From positions 62,001 through 126,000 of the forward strand of contig VZRG01001555.1 of the NCBI GenBank assembly GCA_013397435.1: a stretch of 64,000 bases of DNA, in the 5' to 3' direction. Position numbers and translations under genes: made by a program. This document shows, in pieces, positions 10,401 to 20,241 of this stretch. Under the pieces are notes generated by a model. It did no database searches, was not told the DNA's origin, and saw only the letters and a list, made by a program, of their open reading frames with translations. Within the stretch, counting starts at the first letter, position 1; each line of letters begins with the position of its first letter. The DNA is from Erythrocercus mccallii. Taxonomy: Eukaryota; Chordata; Aves; Passeriformes; Dicruridae.

Positions 10401-10755
10401 GAATGACAGTAAAAAATCAAGCATGCAGTGATATACTGCAGTTGTCTCCTAGACTGTCTTTTAGCAAACTCAATAGGAAAACGACTGAGTCATTGCAGAG
10501 CACAGAAAAGCTCAAAGTAAATGTCACAAAAGCTTTCTGACATTTTGACAGAGCTACTTAATTGACAGTTGTATTCACTGAAAGAAAAGGTAACTGGAGA
10601 GAAGAGAAATAAAGATCAAACAGCAAATTTTAGGTCATTTTACACTTAACAAAGCTAAAACAAATAAAACAAGCACCTCCAACCCCCACCTGCCCCAACT
10701 TACCAGTCCTTAACACACACAAAATTACTAGCACAGCCTGGTTTGCTCTTCCCAT
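4277..10755 (-). CDS. VCAM1: Vascular cell adhesion molecule 1 (whole coding span, 9 exons)
   Basis: VCAM1 is a type I membrane protein on cytokine-activated endothelium that binds alpha-4 integrins on leukocytes. The nine exons read from the sequence are 10,755-10,704 (signal peptide), 9,987-9,709 (Ig1), 9,059-8,745 (Ig2), 8,400-8,128 or 8,530-8,128 (Ig3), 7,507-7,241 (Ig4), 6,823-6,557 (Ig5), 5,932-5,672 (Ig6), 5,392 to about 5,228 (Ig7) and 4,437-4,277 (transmembrane and tail). Assigned introns are phase 1, so Ig exons can be skipped without losing frame. Ig1 carries the integrin motif region RTQMDSPL, and the tail motif NGSYSLVKA matches mammalian KGSYSLVEA. The 1+7+1 exon plan equals the human seven-domain form. 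Odd points are the microsatellite in Ig3, a missing cysteine in Ig6, and a shortened Ig7 with an unclear donor. Identity is secure; the expressed splice form is not. Confidence 0.93.
5228..5392 (-). CDS. VCAM1: VCAM1 exon 8: shortened Ig7-like exon, 3' boundary uncertain
   Basis: A strong acceptor (CATTTCTTTTCAG) opens a phase-1 frame that aligns with the start of human domain 7. YPSENLKEVENITVTC matches FPSESVKEGDTVIISC, with the first cysteine at the same position, residue 26. After that the domain is cut down: about 28 residues separate the two candidate cysteines instead of about 44, and the usual core tryptophan is absent. No strong phase-1 donor follows. The only in-frame choice I see is a weak GTGTAC at 5,227, giving 165 bp and joining in frame to exon 9. 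Otherwise the frame runs on to a TGA at 5,154-5,156. The exon may be decaying, skipped (exon 7 also joins exon 9 in frame), or used as a secreted terminal exon. Confidence 0.5.
5672..5932 (-). CDS. VCAM1: VCAM1 exon 7: degenerate Ig6
   Basis: The exon is 261 bp (87 codons), phase 1 to phase 1, between a TATTTTTATAG acceptor and a GTTAGT donor. The start (APKNILLISPSS, then GQSVTI) and the end (RDAGRYTC) show Ig I-set/C2 layout. The first disulfide cysteine, expected just after SVTI, is replaced: the sequence there reads SVTIPHIS. The core Trp is also missing. Only the second cysteine (RYTC) remains, so the canonical intradomain disulfide cannot form. The frame has no stop, so the exon is probably still translated. 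Confidence 0.82.
6557..6823 (-). CDS. VCAM1: VCAM1 exon 6: Ig5
   Basis: The exon is 267 bp (89 codons), phase 1 to phase 1, with acceptor ACTCTTCCTTTCAG and a weaker donor GTTTGT. It encodes a complete Ig domain: GPKNTMITV entry strand, first cysteine in VTMKC, core tryptophan in VISWKKK, and second cysteine in GLYECEAYNQFG. It resembles the third-domain type of the mammalian protein (SPKNT entry) rather than the integrin-binding first-domain type. Confidence 0.92.
7241..7507 (-). CDS. VCAM1: VCAM1 exon 5: Ig4
   Basis: The exon is 267 bp (89 codons), phase 1 to phase 1, with acceptor TTTTGTCATGCAG and a consensus GTAAGT donor. It encodes an Ig I-set-like domain with first cysteine in VSIQC and second in GDYECVAENKFG; the core tryptophan position reads IILRRK. 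Unlike human domain 4 it is not a copy of domain 1 and has no IDSP-type integrin loop. Confidence 0.92.
8128..8400 (-). CDS. VCAM1: VCAM1 exon 4: Ig3 (in-frame version using the inner acceptor)
   Basis: The domain core is intact: VITASPGN entry strand, first cysteine in LNLTC, tryptophan in IVWSK, second cysteine in GLYICEVINL; donor GTACAA after the last base at 8,128. The start is in doubt. The ancestral acceptor (TTCTCTTACAG, exon from 8,530) is strong, and its first codons (GPQNT) match human SPKNT. But 8,530-8,128 is 403 bp and reads the Ig domain in the wrong frame because a TAA repeat sits inside. An AG at 8,401-8,402 on the near side of the repeat gives 273 bp, exactly 91 codons in phase 1, so I annotate that version. 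A sequencing error in the repeat length is the alternative. Confidence 0.7.
8403..8499. repeat. TAA/ATT microsatellite inside the VCAM1 Ig3 exon
   Basis: The stretch is almost pure TAA units broken by a few TAG and ATA variants. It lies between two similar 25-30 base segments, minus-strand CACTCAGTCACTGCACTCAT on the right and CACTCACTGCAGTCATTACT on the left. This suggests a local duplication with repeat expansion between the copies. On the minus strand it is T-rich. Confidence 0.9.
8745..9059 (-). CDS. VCAM1: VCAM1 exon 3: Ig2
   Basis: The exon is 315 bp (105 codons), phase 1 to phase 1, with acceptor TTATTCTTTTAG and consensus donor GTAAGT. It matches human domain 2 in order: the SFPTDPIIEIS entry matches SFPKDPEIHLS; the first cysteine is in TVICKIPDVFP; then come LEVLLKKDEHVL and an acidic loop (FFDDDNTNTE); and AEDIGKEITCVARL carries the second cysteine. 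The C2/I-type domain 2 packs against domain 1 to form the integrin-binding head. Confidence 0.95.
9709..9987 (-). CDS. VCAM1: VCAM1 exon 2: Ig1, alpha-4 integrin-binding domain
   Basis: The exon is 279 bp (93 codons), phase 1 to phase 1, with acceptor TTCCCTTTTGTAG and donor GTAAGT. It is the most conserved exon. AQIGGTLILTCNTTGC carries the cysteine pair typical of domain 1, and SFSWRTQMDSPLGGKV contains the integrin-contact loop, with Met-Asp-Ser-Pro where human has Ile-Asp-Ser-Pro. The critical aspartate is kept. STLTMNPVS and HSYLCTVIC hold the remaining cysteines. This supports retained VLA-4 binding. Confidence 0.96.
10704..10755 (-). CDS. VCAM1: VCAM1 exon 1: start codon and signal peptide
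   Basis: The ATG is in good initiation context (GAGATGG). It opens MGRANQAVLVILCVLRT, with a hydrophobic core AVLVILCVL fitting a signal peptide. The donor GGTAAGT follows after 52 bp, leaving phase 1, which joins exon 2 to give Val-Lys-Gly-Phe-Glu. The signal sequence itself is not closely similar to the human one, so the call rests on position, frame, hydrophobicity and the promoter upstream. Confidence 0.88.
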
Positions 10756-10888
10756 CTCTTTAAACATTTGTAATTGCTGTTACTGGGTAGAGAAAGTAAA
10801 TTTAAAAGTTTACTTTCTATTTTCTGCGAAGAAGCACTGTGAGAACTTTCTGCTCTGCAGCAGTTTATTACAAGAGCTCCAGCGTGCT

Positions 10889-10971
10889 CTTTATAAAGAG
10901 CTCTCCTTGAGGCAGAGTGGGAAATCCCTGGACGGGGAAATCCAGAGCAGGAAGAGACCCACACCGGGCGG
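10889..10971 (-). promoter_or_regulatory. VCAM1: VCAM1 core promoter: TATA box, tandem kappa-B sites, GC box
   Basis: On the minus strand, a TATA element (CTTTATAAAG, 10,898-10,889) lies about 135 bases 5' of the start codon. Just upstream are two NF-kappa-B-like sites: a perfect GGGATTTCCC at 10,928-10,919 and GGATTTCCCC at 10,943-10,934, 15 bases apart. A GC box (CCGCCC) lies at 10,971-10,966. Human VCAM1 has the same order, kappa-B pair then TATAAAG, with nearly the same spacing, and that pair mediates TNF and IL-1 induction. A TGATAA GATA-type site at 11,108-11,113 falls about 250 bases above the inferred start near 10,862, close to where GATA sites lie in the human gene. Confidence 0.85.
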
Positions 10972-11258
10972 TGCCCGCTGGCTCAGCGCCCTCTGCTGCT
11001 TTTTGTGAAAGGCCAGAAAAATAAACAGTTGTAATAATAATAAACACTTGTAAATGCGGTGCCTACATTTGAAAAAAATCTGTTTCAGATCTGATCCTGC
11101 AAACAACTGATAAAATGAAAGAATGCGTGTAAGTCCAGGTAATTGAATGCAACTATATCTCAGATGAAAAAGTTATTCATGCTTTTAATAAAATATTTTT
11201 GTGGGACTGAGTCTTCAAAACTCTTCTAACAATGCTCAGCTCTGTAAATAACATTACA

Positions 11259-11265
11259 TGACTCA
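11259..11265. promoter_or_regulatory. AP-1-type site upstream of VCAM1
   Basis: TGACTCA matches the AP-1 consensus and lies about 400 bases upstream of the inferred VCAM1 start. A 7-mer occurs often by chance, so this is only a candidate. Confidence 0.25.
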
Positions 11266-11639
11266 GTATTTCCTTTAAAAACTGTGCTACCAGCTTAAGA
11301 GATGTTACTCATGTTCCTAAATATTTTGATCTGTAAAATTGAAGAAATACATCCGATAACAGAACTCTAGAGATCTGGCTTCATCAGCTTGAATCAGGCT
11401 CATACTGTTCAAATTAACTGAATTAACTAATATTCCCAATGCTACTTTGCAGAGGATATACAAATCCTGGAATACTTCTGAGGACAACTCTTACTGGCTA
11501 ATATGGCAGTGATGTTAGGAAAAAAAGTAAAATAACATTTTCAGTGTTTAATTTTCAGTTGGAAAATGCTGTGAATGCAAAGAATGGATAAAGGTTTCTA
11601 AATCTCAGTTGTTTATTTATGTAACTACTTAAGTAATTT

Positions 11640-12445
11640 AGGTACTGGACAGACTGGATAAATTTGCTGAGGTCAATTAGATGAGGTTCAATACAGTCAA
11701 GTGCCAGGTCCTGCTCTTGACTCACAACAACCCCATACAGAATTACAGGCTTGGGGAAGAGTGTCTGGAAAGCTGCCCAGGGCAGAAGGACCTGGGGTGC
11801 TGGTCAACAGCTGCTGCACATGAGCCAGCGAGTGCCCAGGGGGCCAAGCAGGCCAGTGGCACCCTGGCCAGTATCAGGAATGGCGTGGCCAGCAGGAGCA
11901 GGGCAGGGATTGTCCCCTTACACTCCGCACTGGTGAGGCCACACCTCGAGTGCTGTGTCCAGCTGTGGGCCCATCACCTCAGGGAAGACACTGAAATGTG
12001 GAGAGTATCCACAGAGTATCCAAGAGTGCTGCACGGGGCTGGAGCACAGGTCTGATGAGGAGCATCTGAGTGTCTGGGGTTTAGCCTGGAGAAAAGGAGG
12101 CTCAGGGGGAACCTTATCACTCTCTAAAACTCCCTGAAAGGAGGCTGTGGTCAGGTGGGGGTTGGCCTCTTCCCCCAGGTAACATGACAGAACAAGATGA
12201 AATGGCTTCAAATAACACCAGGGAAGGTTTAGATTATATATTAGTAAAAAATGTCTTTGCTGAAAGTGTGGTCAGGCATTGTTACAGGCTGCCCAGGGAA
12301 CTGGTAGAATCATCATCCCTGGAAGTGTTCAAAAATGTGTGGCTGTGGCAGGTGGGGAGATAATTTATTGGTGAACATGGCAGTGCAGGTTTAGCAGTTG
12401 GATTTGATCTTAGAGGGCTTTTCCAGCCTCAAGAACTCTTGATTA
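11640..12445 (+). mobile_element. CR1 LINE fragment (3' part, degenerate)
   Basis: Translated pieces match the C-terminal part of CR1 ORF2 in broken frames: FNTVKCQVLLLTHNNP, LVRPHLECCVQLWA and similar. The nucleotide landmarks of the CR1 3' end follow: Sanger-read-like runs such as ggctgcccagggaactggta and a gatttgatcttagagggc segment near 12,400. Frameshifts and stops show that it is inactive. The usual short octamer tail is not clear, so the 3' edge is approximate. The 5' end is truncated, as is typical for CR1. It lies 0.75 kb upstream of the VCAM1 promoter in antisense orientation. Confidence 0.9.
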
Positions 12446-13046
12446 AATATTGGTCAATTAAAAAAACACTAAATAAAAGCAAAATAAATAAAATAAATTC
12501 AAAATGAACATATACATTTTTAAACTGTCTCTGACAAATCATTTGGTATGTAATAGTTTGGTCATTTGATGTCTGTACTTTATAAACACAGATTTAAATA
12601 TCTAGTAAGTGAATAATAACTTGAAAAAATAAAAGCTGAAGTAACAATGCTGTCAATTTTAAAGAAATGTATTTGCTGAAAAGTTGGCTGTACATCAATA
12701 TGTGTTTTAAGTCAATCAGAGTTTCTGTGGTTAAAAACCTCATGCTAGCTCCAAAATACCATGCTCAGGTGAGAGATGTATCAGAGGCTGTAAGGGTCCT
12801 GCTATCCTACAGGCAGCATGTCTTCTTCAGGAGCTATTTTTTATTGCTTTTTACCTGACTGCAGCTGCTGCCATACCTTTGCATCCTCATCAAAGGATAG
12901 CTGGGCAGCACAAGCTGCCACAGAAACACACTGGGTAAAATAAGAAGCATCAACAACTTCTTTCATGCACTCATCATAAACTCATAAATATAAATGAGAT
13001 GAAAGATAATGAAAAGATAAATCTGTGATCTCAGGCAGAAAGTATG

Positions 13047-13073
13047 TAATAATAATAATATTAATAATAATAA
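13047..13073. repeat. AAT microsatellite
   Basis: Eight to nine AAT units with one interruption (aatattaat). Confidence 0.85.
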
Positions 13074-13242
13074 CACCCCAAGACAACCCAAGAATTACCC
13101 AGAAAGCAATAAAACAGGGAAATCTGAAGCATCTAGAAATGCCTAAACAAAAGTCACTAAAACTAAAATTCAATGACATTGCTACAGTGGATTCTACCAT
13201 AATATTTTATTTTTATTATCACCATCATAATTTTTTTGTTGT

Positions 13243-13294
13243 TAGAGGAGGAGGAGAAGGTTGAGAAGGGGGAAGAGGAGGAGGAAGAATAAAA
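13243..13294. repeat. Polypurine GGA/GAA-rich tract
   Basis: About 50 bases of nearly pure A/G on the plus strand, interrupted only by TT at 13,261-13,262, with repeated gaggag units. Mirror-like purine tracts of this type can adopt triplex structure; that is inference only. Confidence 0.75.
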
Positions 13295-16200
13295 CACTCC
13301 AAAGTGTCACATAATGCAAGTTGGAAGTACTGTTATCAAATCCAAAAATCCAAAAGCTATCCAGAATAGGAAATAATACATCTACATAATGTGATTTTAC
13401 TGCAGAGAAAATGGTTTTGTTGAAGGAAAGTGTACTCCCACTTAAGTTGCAAATAATTACTTTGAAATCATAGTCAGGGAAGCAAGAAATGAAACTCCTC
13501 AACTTGGACTGATTTAATAATTATCTGAAGCTAAGCTGAAAGAGAAAGGGCAATATTTCCTTGTTTCTGGGAAATCAGTTTCTAGACAGAAAAAAACCTA
13601 AGCATAGGAAGCCATATCTGCATACTGGAAAATGTTATAATCAAGTACTTCATCAGCTAACGTGAAATAGGAAATAACTCTGGGCAGTTGCCATTAACTT
13701 TACTGGAGCTGGATCCTTACCAGAGGGCCTACTGGGTGATCAGACAAATTCAATTCAGACAGTTTAGGTAAGAGAGAGTTAGCCAAGAAATATTACTAAA
13801 GGAAGTACAAATCTGCCAAAAATTTAAAAAGTTTTCTAAAACTTTCTCTTTACACAACTTCAAATGTGAGCCTTCTATGTATTTTAAAAAGAGTATGTAC
13901 ATTACTGTTCCTCCTACTACCCTCAACATCAACCTCAAAATAGGAAAATGGGCACCAAGTTGGGTTATTTTCAGAATTGTTTGTTCTGTCTGTAAACAGA
14001 GATCAGCTGACAAGTTTTAGCACTTGACCTCGAAAGTTCATACAATCTACTTTTTATTCAAACAGCACAGAGGAGGATGCTGGGGGTAAAAAATGGAGGA
14101 TGCATCTACATCCACAGTGAGGTAAGTATTGTAGGACCAACTGGAAACCTTGACACATGCAGAGTGTAATGAGGACTGGAATGAAACAAGCATTACAAGA
14201 ATATTACTAAAGGCAAAAAAGATTAAAAGAATTAAGCATTGGAATGTAACTACATATTTTTCAATACATCTAGTAATCAAAAGAGACTTCTAGGGCTTTG
14301 ATGGACAAACAAAGATAAAACAGTTATGTGTTGCAAAAGGGAGTTTGGAAATACTGAACACAGTTTTTGGCCTGGCATAAGAAAACACAAGTGTCCTTCA
14401 GGAAACTAAAATTTACATCAGACTTGTCTGTAATTTAAGAAAAGAAACCATTTCATAACTGTGCTAAGTATTTGCTTTAACTCATACTTCTGCAATCCTG
14501 TTAAATACTTACATGACGCATTTATTTGTTTCCTCTAAGCAAAAGAGAGCAGTTCTTGAAATCTTAATGAATTACTTAAACAAAATGCACGTTATCCACC
14601 ATGTTAGTTATCCAACATTTATACCCCTCTTCCTGCACTTGTAGTGTACTGCACCATGTCATGGAGGCTATTAGGGCAAAGCTGAAAGACTAACCTTTTG
14701 AACAATTTGGACTCTTAAAACCTTCACCACTGGTTTTGTGATTTATGGCCAAGGATCTATGGGGAAGAGAGATGATCCTTTTGACAGAGGAAATTTAAGA
14801 AAAAAGAAGGTAGAAGGAAACTCATCTAATCTGATATTCTGTTTCCTGTGTCAGCAATAAAATTCTTCACTGCACTTCATTCATGTATCTGCATCTAGAG
14901 ACATGATTTGGGACTTCTGCTAAAAATACTCTGTGCTGGAATCATAACTTCTGTACAGGACACCAACACAGAATCATATTACTAAAGATCTCTGTGTCCT
15001 ATCAACTTGAGAGGTCAGAATCCTTCAGTGGAAGGCTTGACATTCTAGTGAGATGATGCAGCAAAGTCTGACTCAACAGTTCTTCAGCCTTGTATCCAAG
15101 AGGTGTTACAGCAAGACCATACTTAGGTCCCCCATTCAAACTGCAGCCCTCACACATCTCAGGAAATATATCCTTGGGATGTGCACTGGGGGCCTGAGTA
15201 AAGAAAGCCTCTTACAGAGTTTTAGATGCTTTACAGAAGCAGCTGGGATGAAGAGCTTCCACCCCATGTAAAGAGTGTCTAATACCTCTGCAGGATGATC
15301 ATGCCTAAAGAAAAAGAGCTGTAACTCAAATGAGAACTAATCTCAGAGGGAAAACTCAGATGCATCAGCAAAGAAGGAATGTGCTTCAGGCACCACATGC
15401 TGCAGGACCTTTAATATGGTCATATCTTGATCAAGTAACTGAGGAAACATGAAGCTGGAGGACATGTGTGAAGACTGCTGATTACATGGCTAACACATCA
15501 GGAAATTATCTACCAGCCTCAACATTTTCAGTTCTCAGCAACCTCAACAGCCTGCTCTCTGGGTTATACAATGTCTCTTTCCTCAGAGCACCCAGATTTT
15601 TGGTTCCCAAAGCCTCCCCAAAAGTTGCTTCTCTTGACTCCCTCCACCTGCTTTCTCACCATCTGACAATACAACCTCTCTATAGCCCCAAGAGGGGGAG
15701 GAGAGCATCACTGACTCCCTATAATTTTCATCTCCAGATGGGAAGGATGAGATCTACATGCAGATCTATTTAAAGGGTTGTGTCTGTTTCAGGAATTGTA
15801 ACTTTGTACCTAACTACAAAAAGAACACCAACGCATTACCCTGTAACCCACATCACACTTCACAATTGTACTCCACATCTAACTTGTCATCTATTGCAAG
15901 AAGGAAAAGAAAAAGAAACATCTTCAGAAAGTTTTATCATCTGCTTCTTTTCCTTTTCTGGAATTTCTTAAATACTGTATGTAAAAATGCATCTACTTCC
16001 TGCATTATCTTTCTCAGGCACCAGATTCTCAGTTAGGACACTTCCTGTCTGGCTGGTCTGAAGACAACCAGAATCCACAAAGGTGGATTCAGAACTGTGA
16101 TAACTTGTGTAGACTACAGAATAGCTAACTTCTTATTTTCTTCTATTCAGAGGCATTGTCCACTTCACAGAAAGAACAAAAACTTCATCTAATAATAAAT

Positions 16201-19200
16201 AAAAGCCATAGAGAAAAAAGTCCCTACTTTTTATCTTAGTCTTCTGTTACTGGCAAAAAACATGCTGTGGAAATTCCAAACTTCATTTCTGAAAAACCAA
16301 AAGAATTATTTTAGTGGTGCTGGATCTAAAAATGAAACTGTTGGATAGCCTTGAAATCCACATACTTAAAGTGCCAAGTGCTGTATTCCAAGACAAACTT
16401 TATTAGCTTGGATAGCTGAGCTCCTGTTGTCTTTATAATGACATAAGTTAAAAAAAAGTTTCCCTCCTGAAATATTATCTAATGTATAACAAGAGTCAGA
16501 TTTAAATATGAGCCCTGGACTATTCAAAATCTCTTTGGGAATTCTGAAGTAATACTTCAGATCTGCATTTATTTTGATCTGAATATACTAAGGCATATCA
16601 AAATCATTTGTTCTCACTAGAGAAAACAACAAAAATATCCCAGACAAAACTCTTTCAAAATGGACAGAGTCAAAAAATAGAGTGGACTTTGGGTCAACAT
16701 GCAGATGATAGCTAGAACTTAGGATATGGCAAGATAAAGTCAGATGAAAACATTTAAGAAGGAACATGAGCAAGTTACTTAATTATGCTACCACTCCACA
16801 GGAAATTTCAATACCACTAAATCTTGTTGCGTACTTTGTTAAGGTCAGTATTTCTCATGGTCAGAAGAAGTTTATCAAGACAGTGGTGGAGAACTTTTTG
16901 ACTAAGGTTTTTTATTACTCACCAGCAGCAGTTCTCCAATACACCTGTAGATCAGTCACTTCCCTCTTTCCCGTGTCCTTCCTGCTCTTTGGTTATGAGG
17001 TACATGGATGTCCCTATGGACCAAGAAAGAAAAAGGGGAATGATGGGAGCAAGATATATAACAGACCATTCTACCTACAAGAAATACAGAACTTGGATTC
17101 GCCTAGACAGGCTACTGAAAACTGCACTGCTACTAATTGATTATCCTTCAATTTATCTTCCAGAATATATTCTTTTTTATTCTCTTACAATGGTTCATAT
17201 TCAGAAATACTGTGCTTGGCTGTGTATTTTTGCTGCCTTGTGTTATAGAAATGTTATCTTTGTTGTCCCACAGTGGATTGGCTCACTAACAGGTAGAAAT
17301 ATTACACAGATGTCAGGAAGAAATTAAACGGCTTAACTTTGCAGGATTCAAGATTCTTAATTTTTAAATCTTCCATATAGGTAAGAATTAGATGGCTTGC
17401 TCAGCTTATTTTATTTATTTTTTTAAAAGACACACACACAAAGGAATCTTTCTTTTACCTAGATTTTGTCACCTTCCCCTCTCTGGAAATGAACTGGAAG
17501 TCCTGAAGAAACTGACCTTTCAAAGAGAAACAATCAGGAATGAACCAATTTTTACTTCCATCAAGCCAAAATGATAGGTATCTAAGTGGAAGCATTTTGC
17601 AGTAGTAAAATATATATGTTTGTGTGTCTGTACACACACTGATAAATCAAGTGATACTTGAAACCAGCTGCAACTCTCTTAAGGATCTGGCACCTTACTT
17701 TTGTGCCTTGAATGTGCTCTACCCTAAATAAAAACCATGCTGTTTTGTTACTTGGACTATTTCTCTCTTTCCTTTTTTTCCCCTCCAAACAGTTAGGTAT
17801 CATCTTAACTGCTTTGTTTGTTAACACTTCCATGAAAGGAATATGCCAAAGTAGGAGTGGCTAAGTGATAAAACCATAATCATCTGAAGTTTTCTTGACA
17901 GGCAAGGGTAAGAAAGATGTGAGTTACTGGAATTTATTTCCCCTTCCCAGACAATAACTTGGCTAGGCATCAAAGCCCCAGCTCTTGTAGTCTGATATAG
18001 ACAACGGAGCAAGAATGACTTTCATAGTTGTGTCACCTTTTATCACAGACCATGTTACTCTCTAGTGATAAGAGAGGCAACTTCAGAAATGTGTCACATG
18101 TTTGAAATTGCTCTCAGGCAGGATGTGCTGAATTAGTATGAGAAATACCTGACTTCCAACATTCCGATACTTCTTAGCCAAGGATCTCTCCTGAAATTTC
18201 CCAAGAATTGTATGTGAATACCAAAATCTTAAGTAACAGATGGTTTAATGACACTCTTGGTTGGATAAAATTTGACTTAATTTCTTATTTTAGTTAGCTC
18301 CACACCATGAGGAAAGGCTAGCTTTCTTTCAATGGCTCAGTTCCAGGCAAACCTACATGGTTCACTTGCAGCTGAATGAGATCACTATTGACTAAGTGAA
18401 GTGACCACGCACCTACTGCCAGGGCTTTCATTTGGAAGCTGGGACATCCTAATGAGAAAGGGAACAATTCTATGCAACCCATAGTTTCCAACAGATAAAG
18501 AAGATGTAAATGTTTCATAAGCAGTGTTGAATCCTTTTGTGGATCAAGGATCAATCAGTTAAGCTCTCTTAGGCTCATGAGCTCAAGATTAATCTTACCT
18601 CAGTAGTGCCTTTCAGTACTCAGGGTATCAGTAGCATGGTGAGTTGGATCTGCAAGACCATCAGGATCCAGGCACAGGAATCTCCCGAGATGTATGATGG
18701 TGAATTCATTAAGATTTTAAGCAAATCATCTTATACCAAGTTTCCTAGATTATTTGAATGAATGTAATACAAACATATTGTACTACAAACATCTCATACT
18801 AAAAAGAAACACACTCTAGGATTTCTGTATCATTGATTTAAAGTGTTTGATATAAACCCATCAGCCCATAAGTGATTTATTATTACATTTTATTATACTG
18901 ATTCATCTGCTATGGCACCAAGATCCAGCTGCTGGCTTTGCTTTTCTTGCACTTTCAGGTGTCTTGTGCCATGACTATTAAATTTTTGTGGCATGAAGAG
19001 ATTTTCATTCTACCTCTAAGGTCAGCATATGGATTCTGCTGTAGCTTATGGTTTCAAAAAATGTGCTGTTACATAGCAAATATAGTCTATCAAGAATTTA
19101 GGATCTCAGACAATTTAAGAAAAATTGTTTCCCTTTATCCTGCATATTGTATTAATTAATGGGAATATTTGTTTTAAATTTTTTTTTCTAATTCATTAAT

Positions 19201-20221
19201 TGGAAAATTAATAAATAGAATTGATATTGAAAGATTACTACAAGATTTGCACATTTAACATAAAGGAGGACAAACATTCAGGTCAAGTCTACAGTACAGA
19301 ATGATCAGAAGAATGAAGAGAAATTTATCATAAGATTGAAAAGTAAGCAGTGTATATGTTCAAAACTCCATAACTACCCAGGAGAAAAGAAATTACTAAA
19401 TTAATCTGCACTATCTACTAGTTCCTACTAGCTCACCATATTCTTTTTTTAATAAAAGAAACAACTGCTTTCTAAGTTTTTGAAAGGATTGTAAAGTTGA
19501 TAAATGCTACTAATTTAGACTAAAACTGCAGATGGTTACAAAGATGAATAAATGGGGAGATGACAATCCTGCACAACCTTCCTTGTGAAGTTAGTTTTGG
19601 TTTTGTGAATCACCTGTAAACTTACCTTGATCTTTTATTTTCTTACACTTCCTAATAAAATCTAATGTTTTAATTAATGCATTTCGTATTATGGCACTAA
19701 GAAGTTTTCATAAGGATTTCTACAGTGTGTCACTTAAGATTCAGTTTATCCTTTCTAGGTTGTTTTAGACAGAAAATTAAAGCAAAAACTAAGACAACCA
19801 TGTTAATATTTTGACTGGCAAACACTTACCTATGGGAGTTGAGTGTGAATAGCACTTTTCTGGCACACAGCTGTAAAGCAAACCATTGTGAATAACTGGA
19901 AATCCTGTCAGGATCTAATTAGAAGAAATAGGACATAAAATCAAGTGAGAAGTCATCTCTGACTTCTTGATAGTCTCATGATAACAGAATGACATCTGTT
20001 GCAACAATTTCACAGTAACTCCTTAAAGTCACTGAGGGTTGAACACAGTGCAAGCCTATCTTGATAGGTGATTGATTACAACTTCAGTTTCACCTTGGCT
20101 GTAATTGCTGGCTGCATCTCCACATTATTCAGAGAGCTCTCTGGAGCTCATGGAATGTCAAGAGCCTGCAGGGAAAGGGAGTGTAGTCTGGTTTGGCGTG
20201 TCTGGGTTTACAGCACACAGA

Positions 20222-20241
20222 AGTAACAGTAACAGTAACAG
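20222..20241. repeat. Hexanucleotide repeat, AGTAAC x3
   Basis: Three perfect agtaac units followed by a partial fourth (agtgag). Confidence 0.8.
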
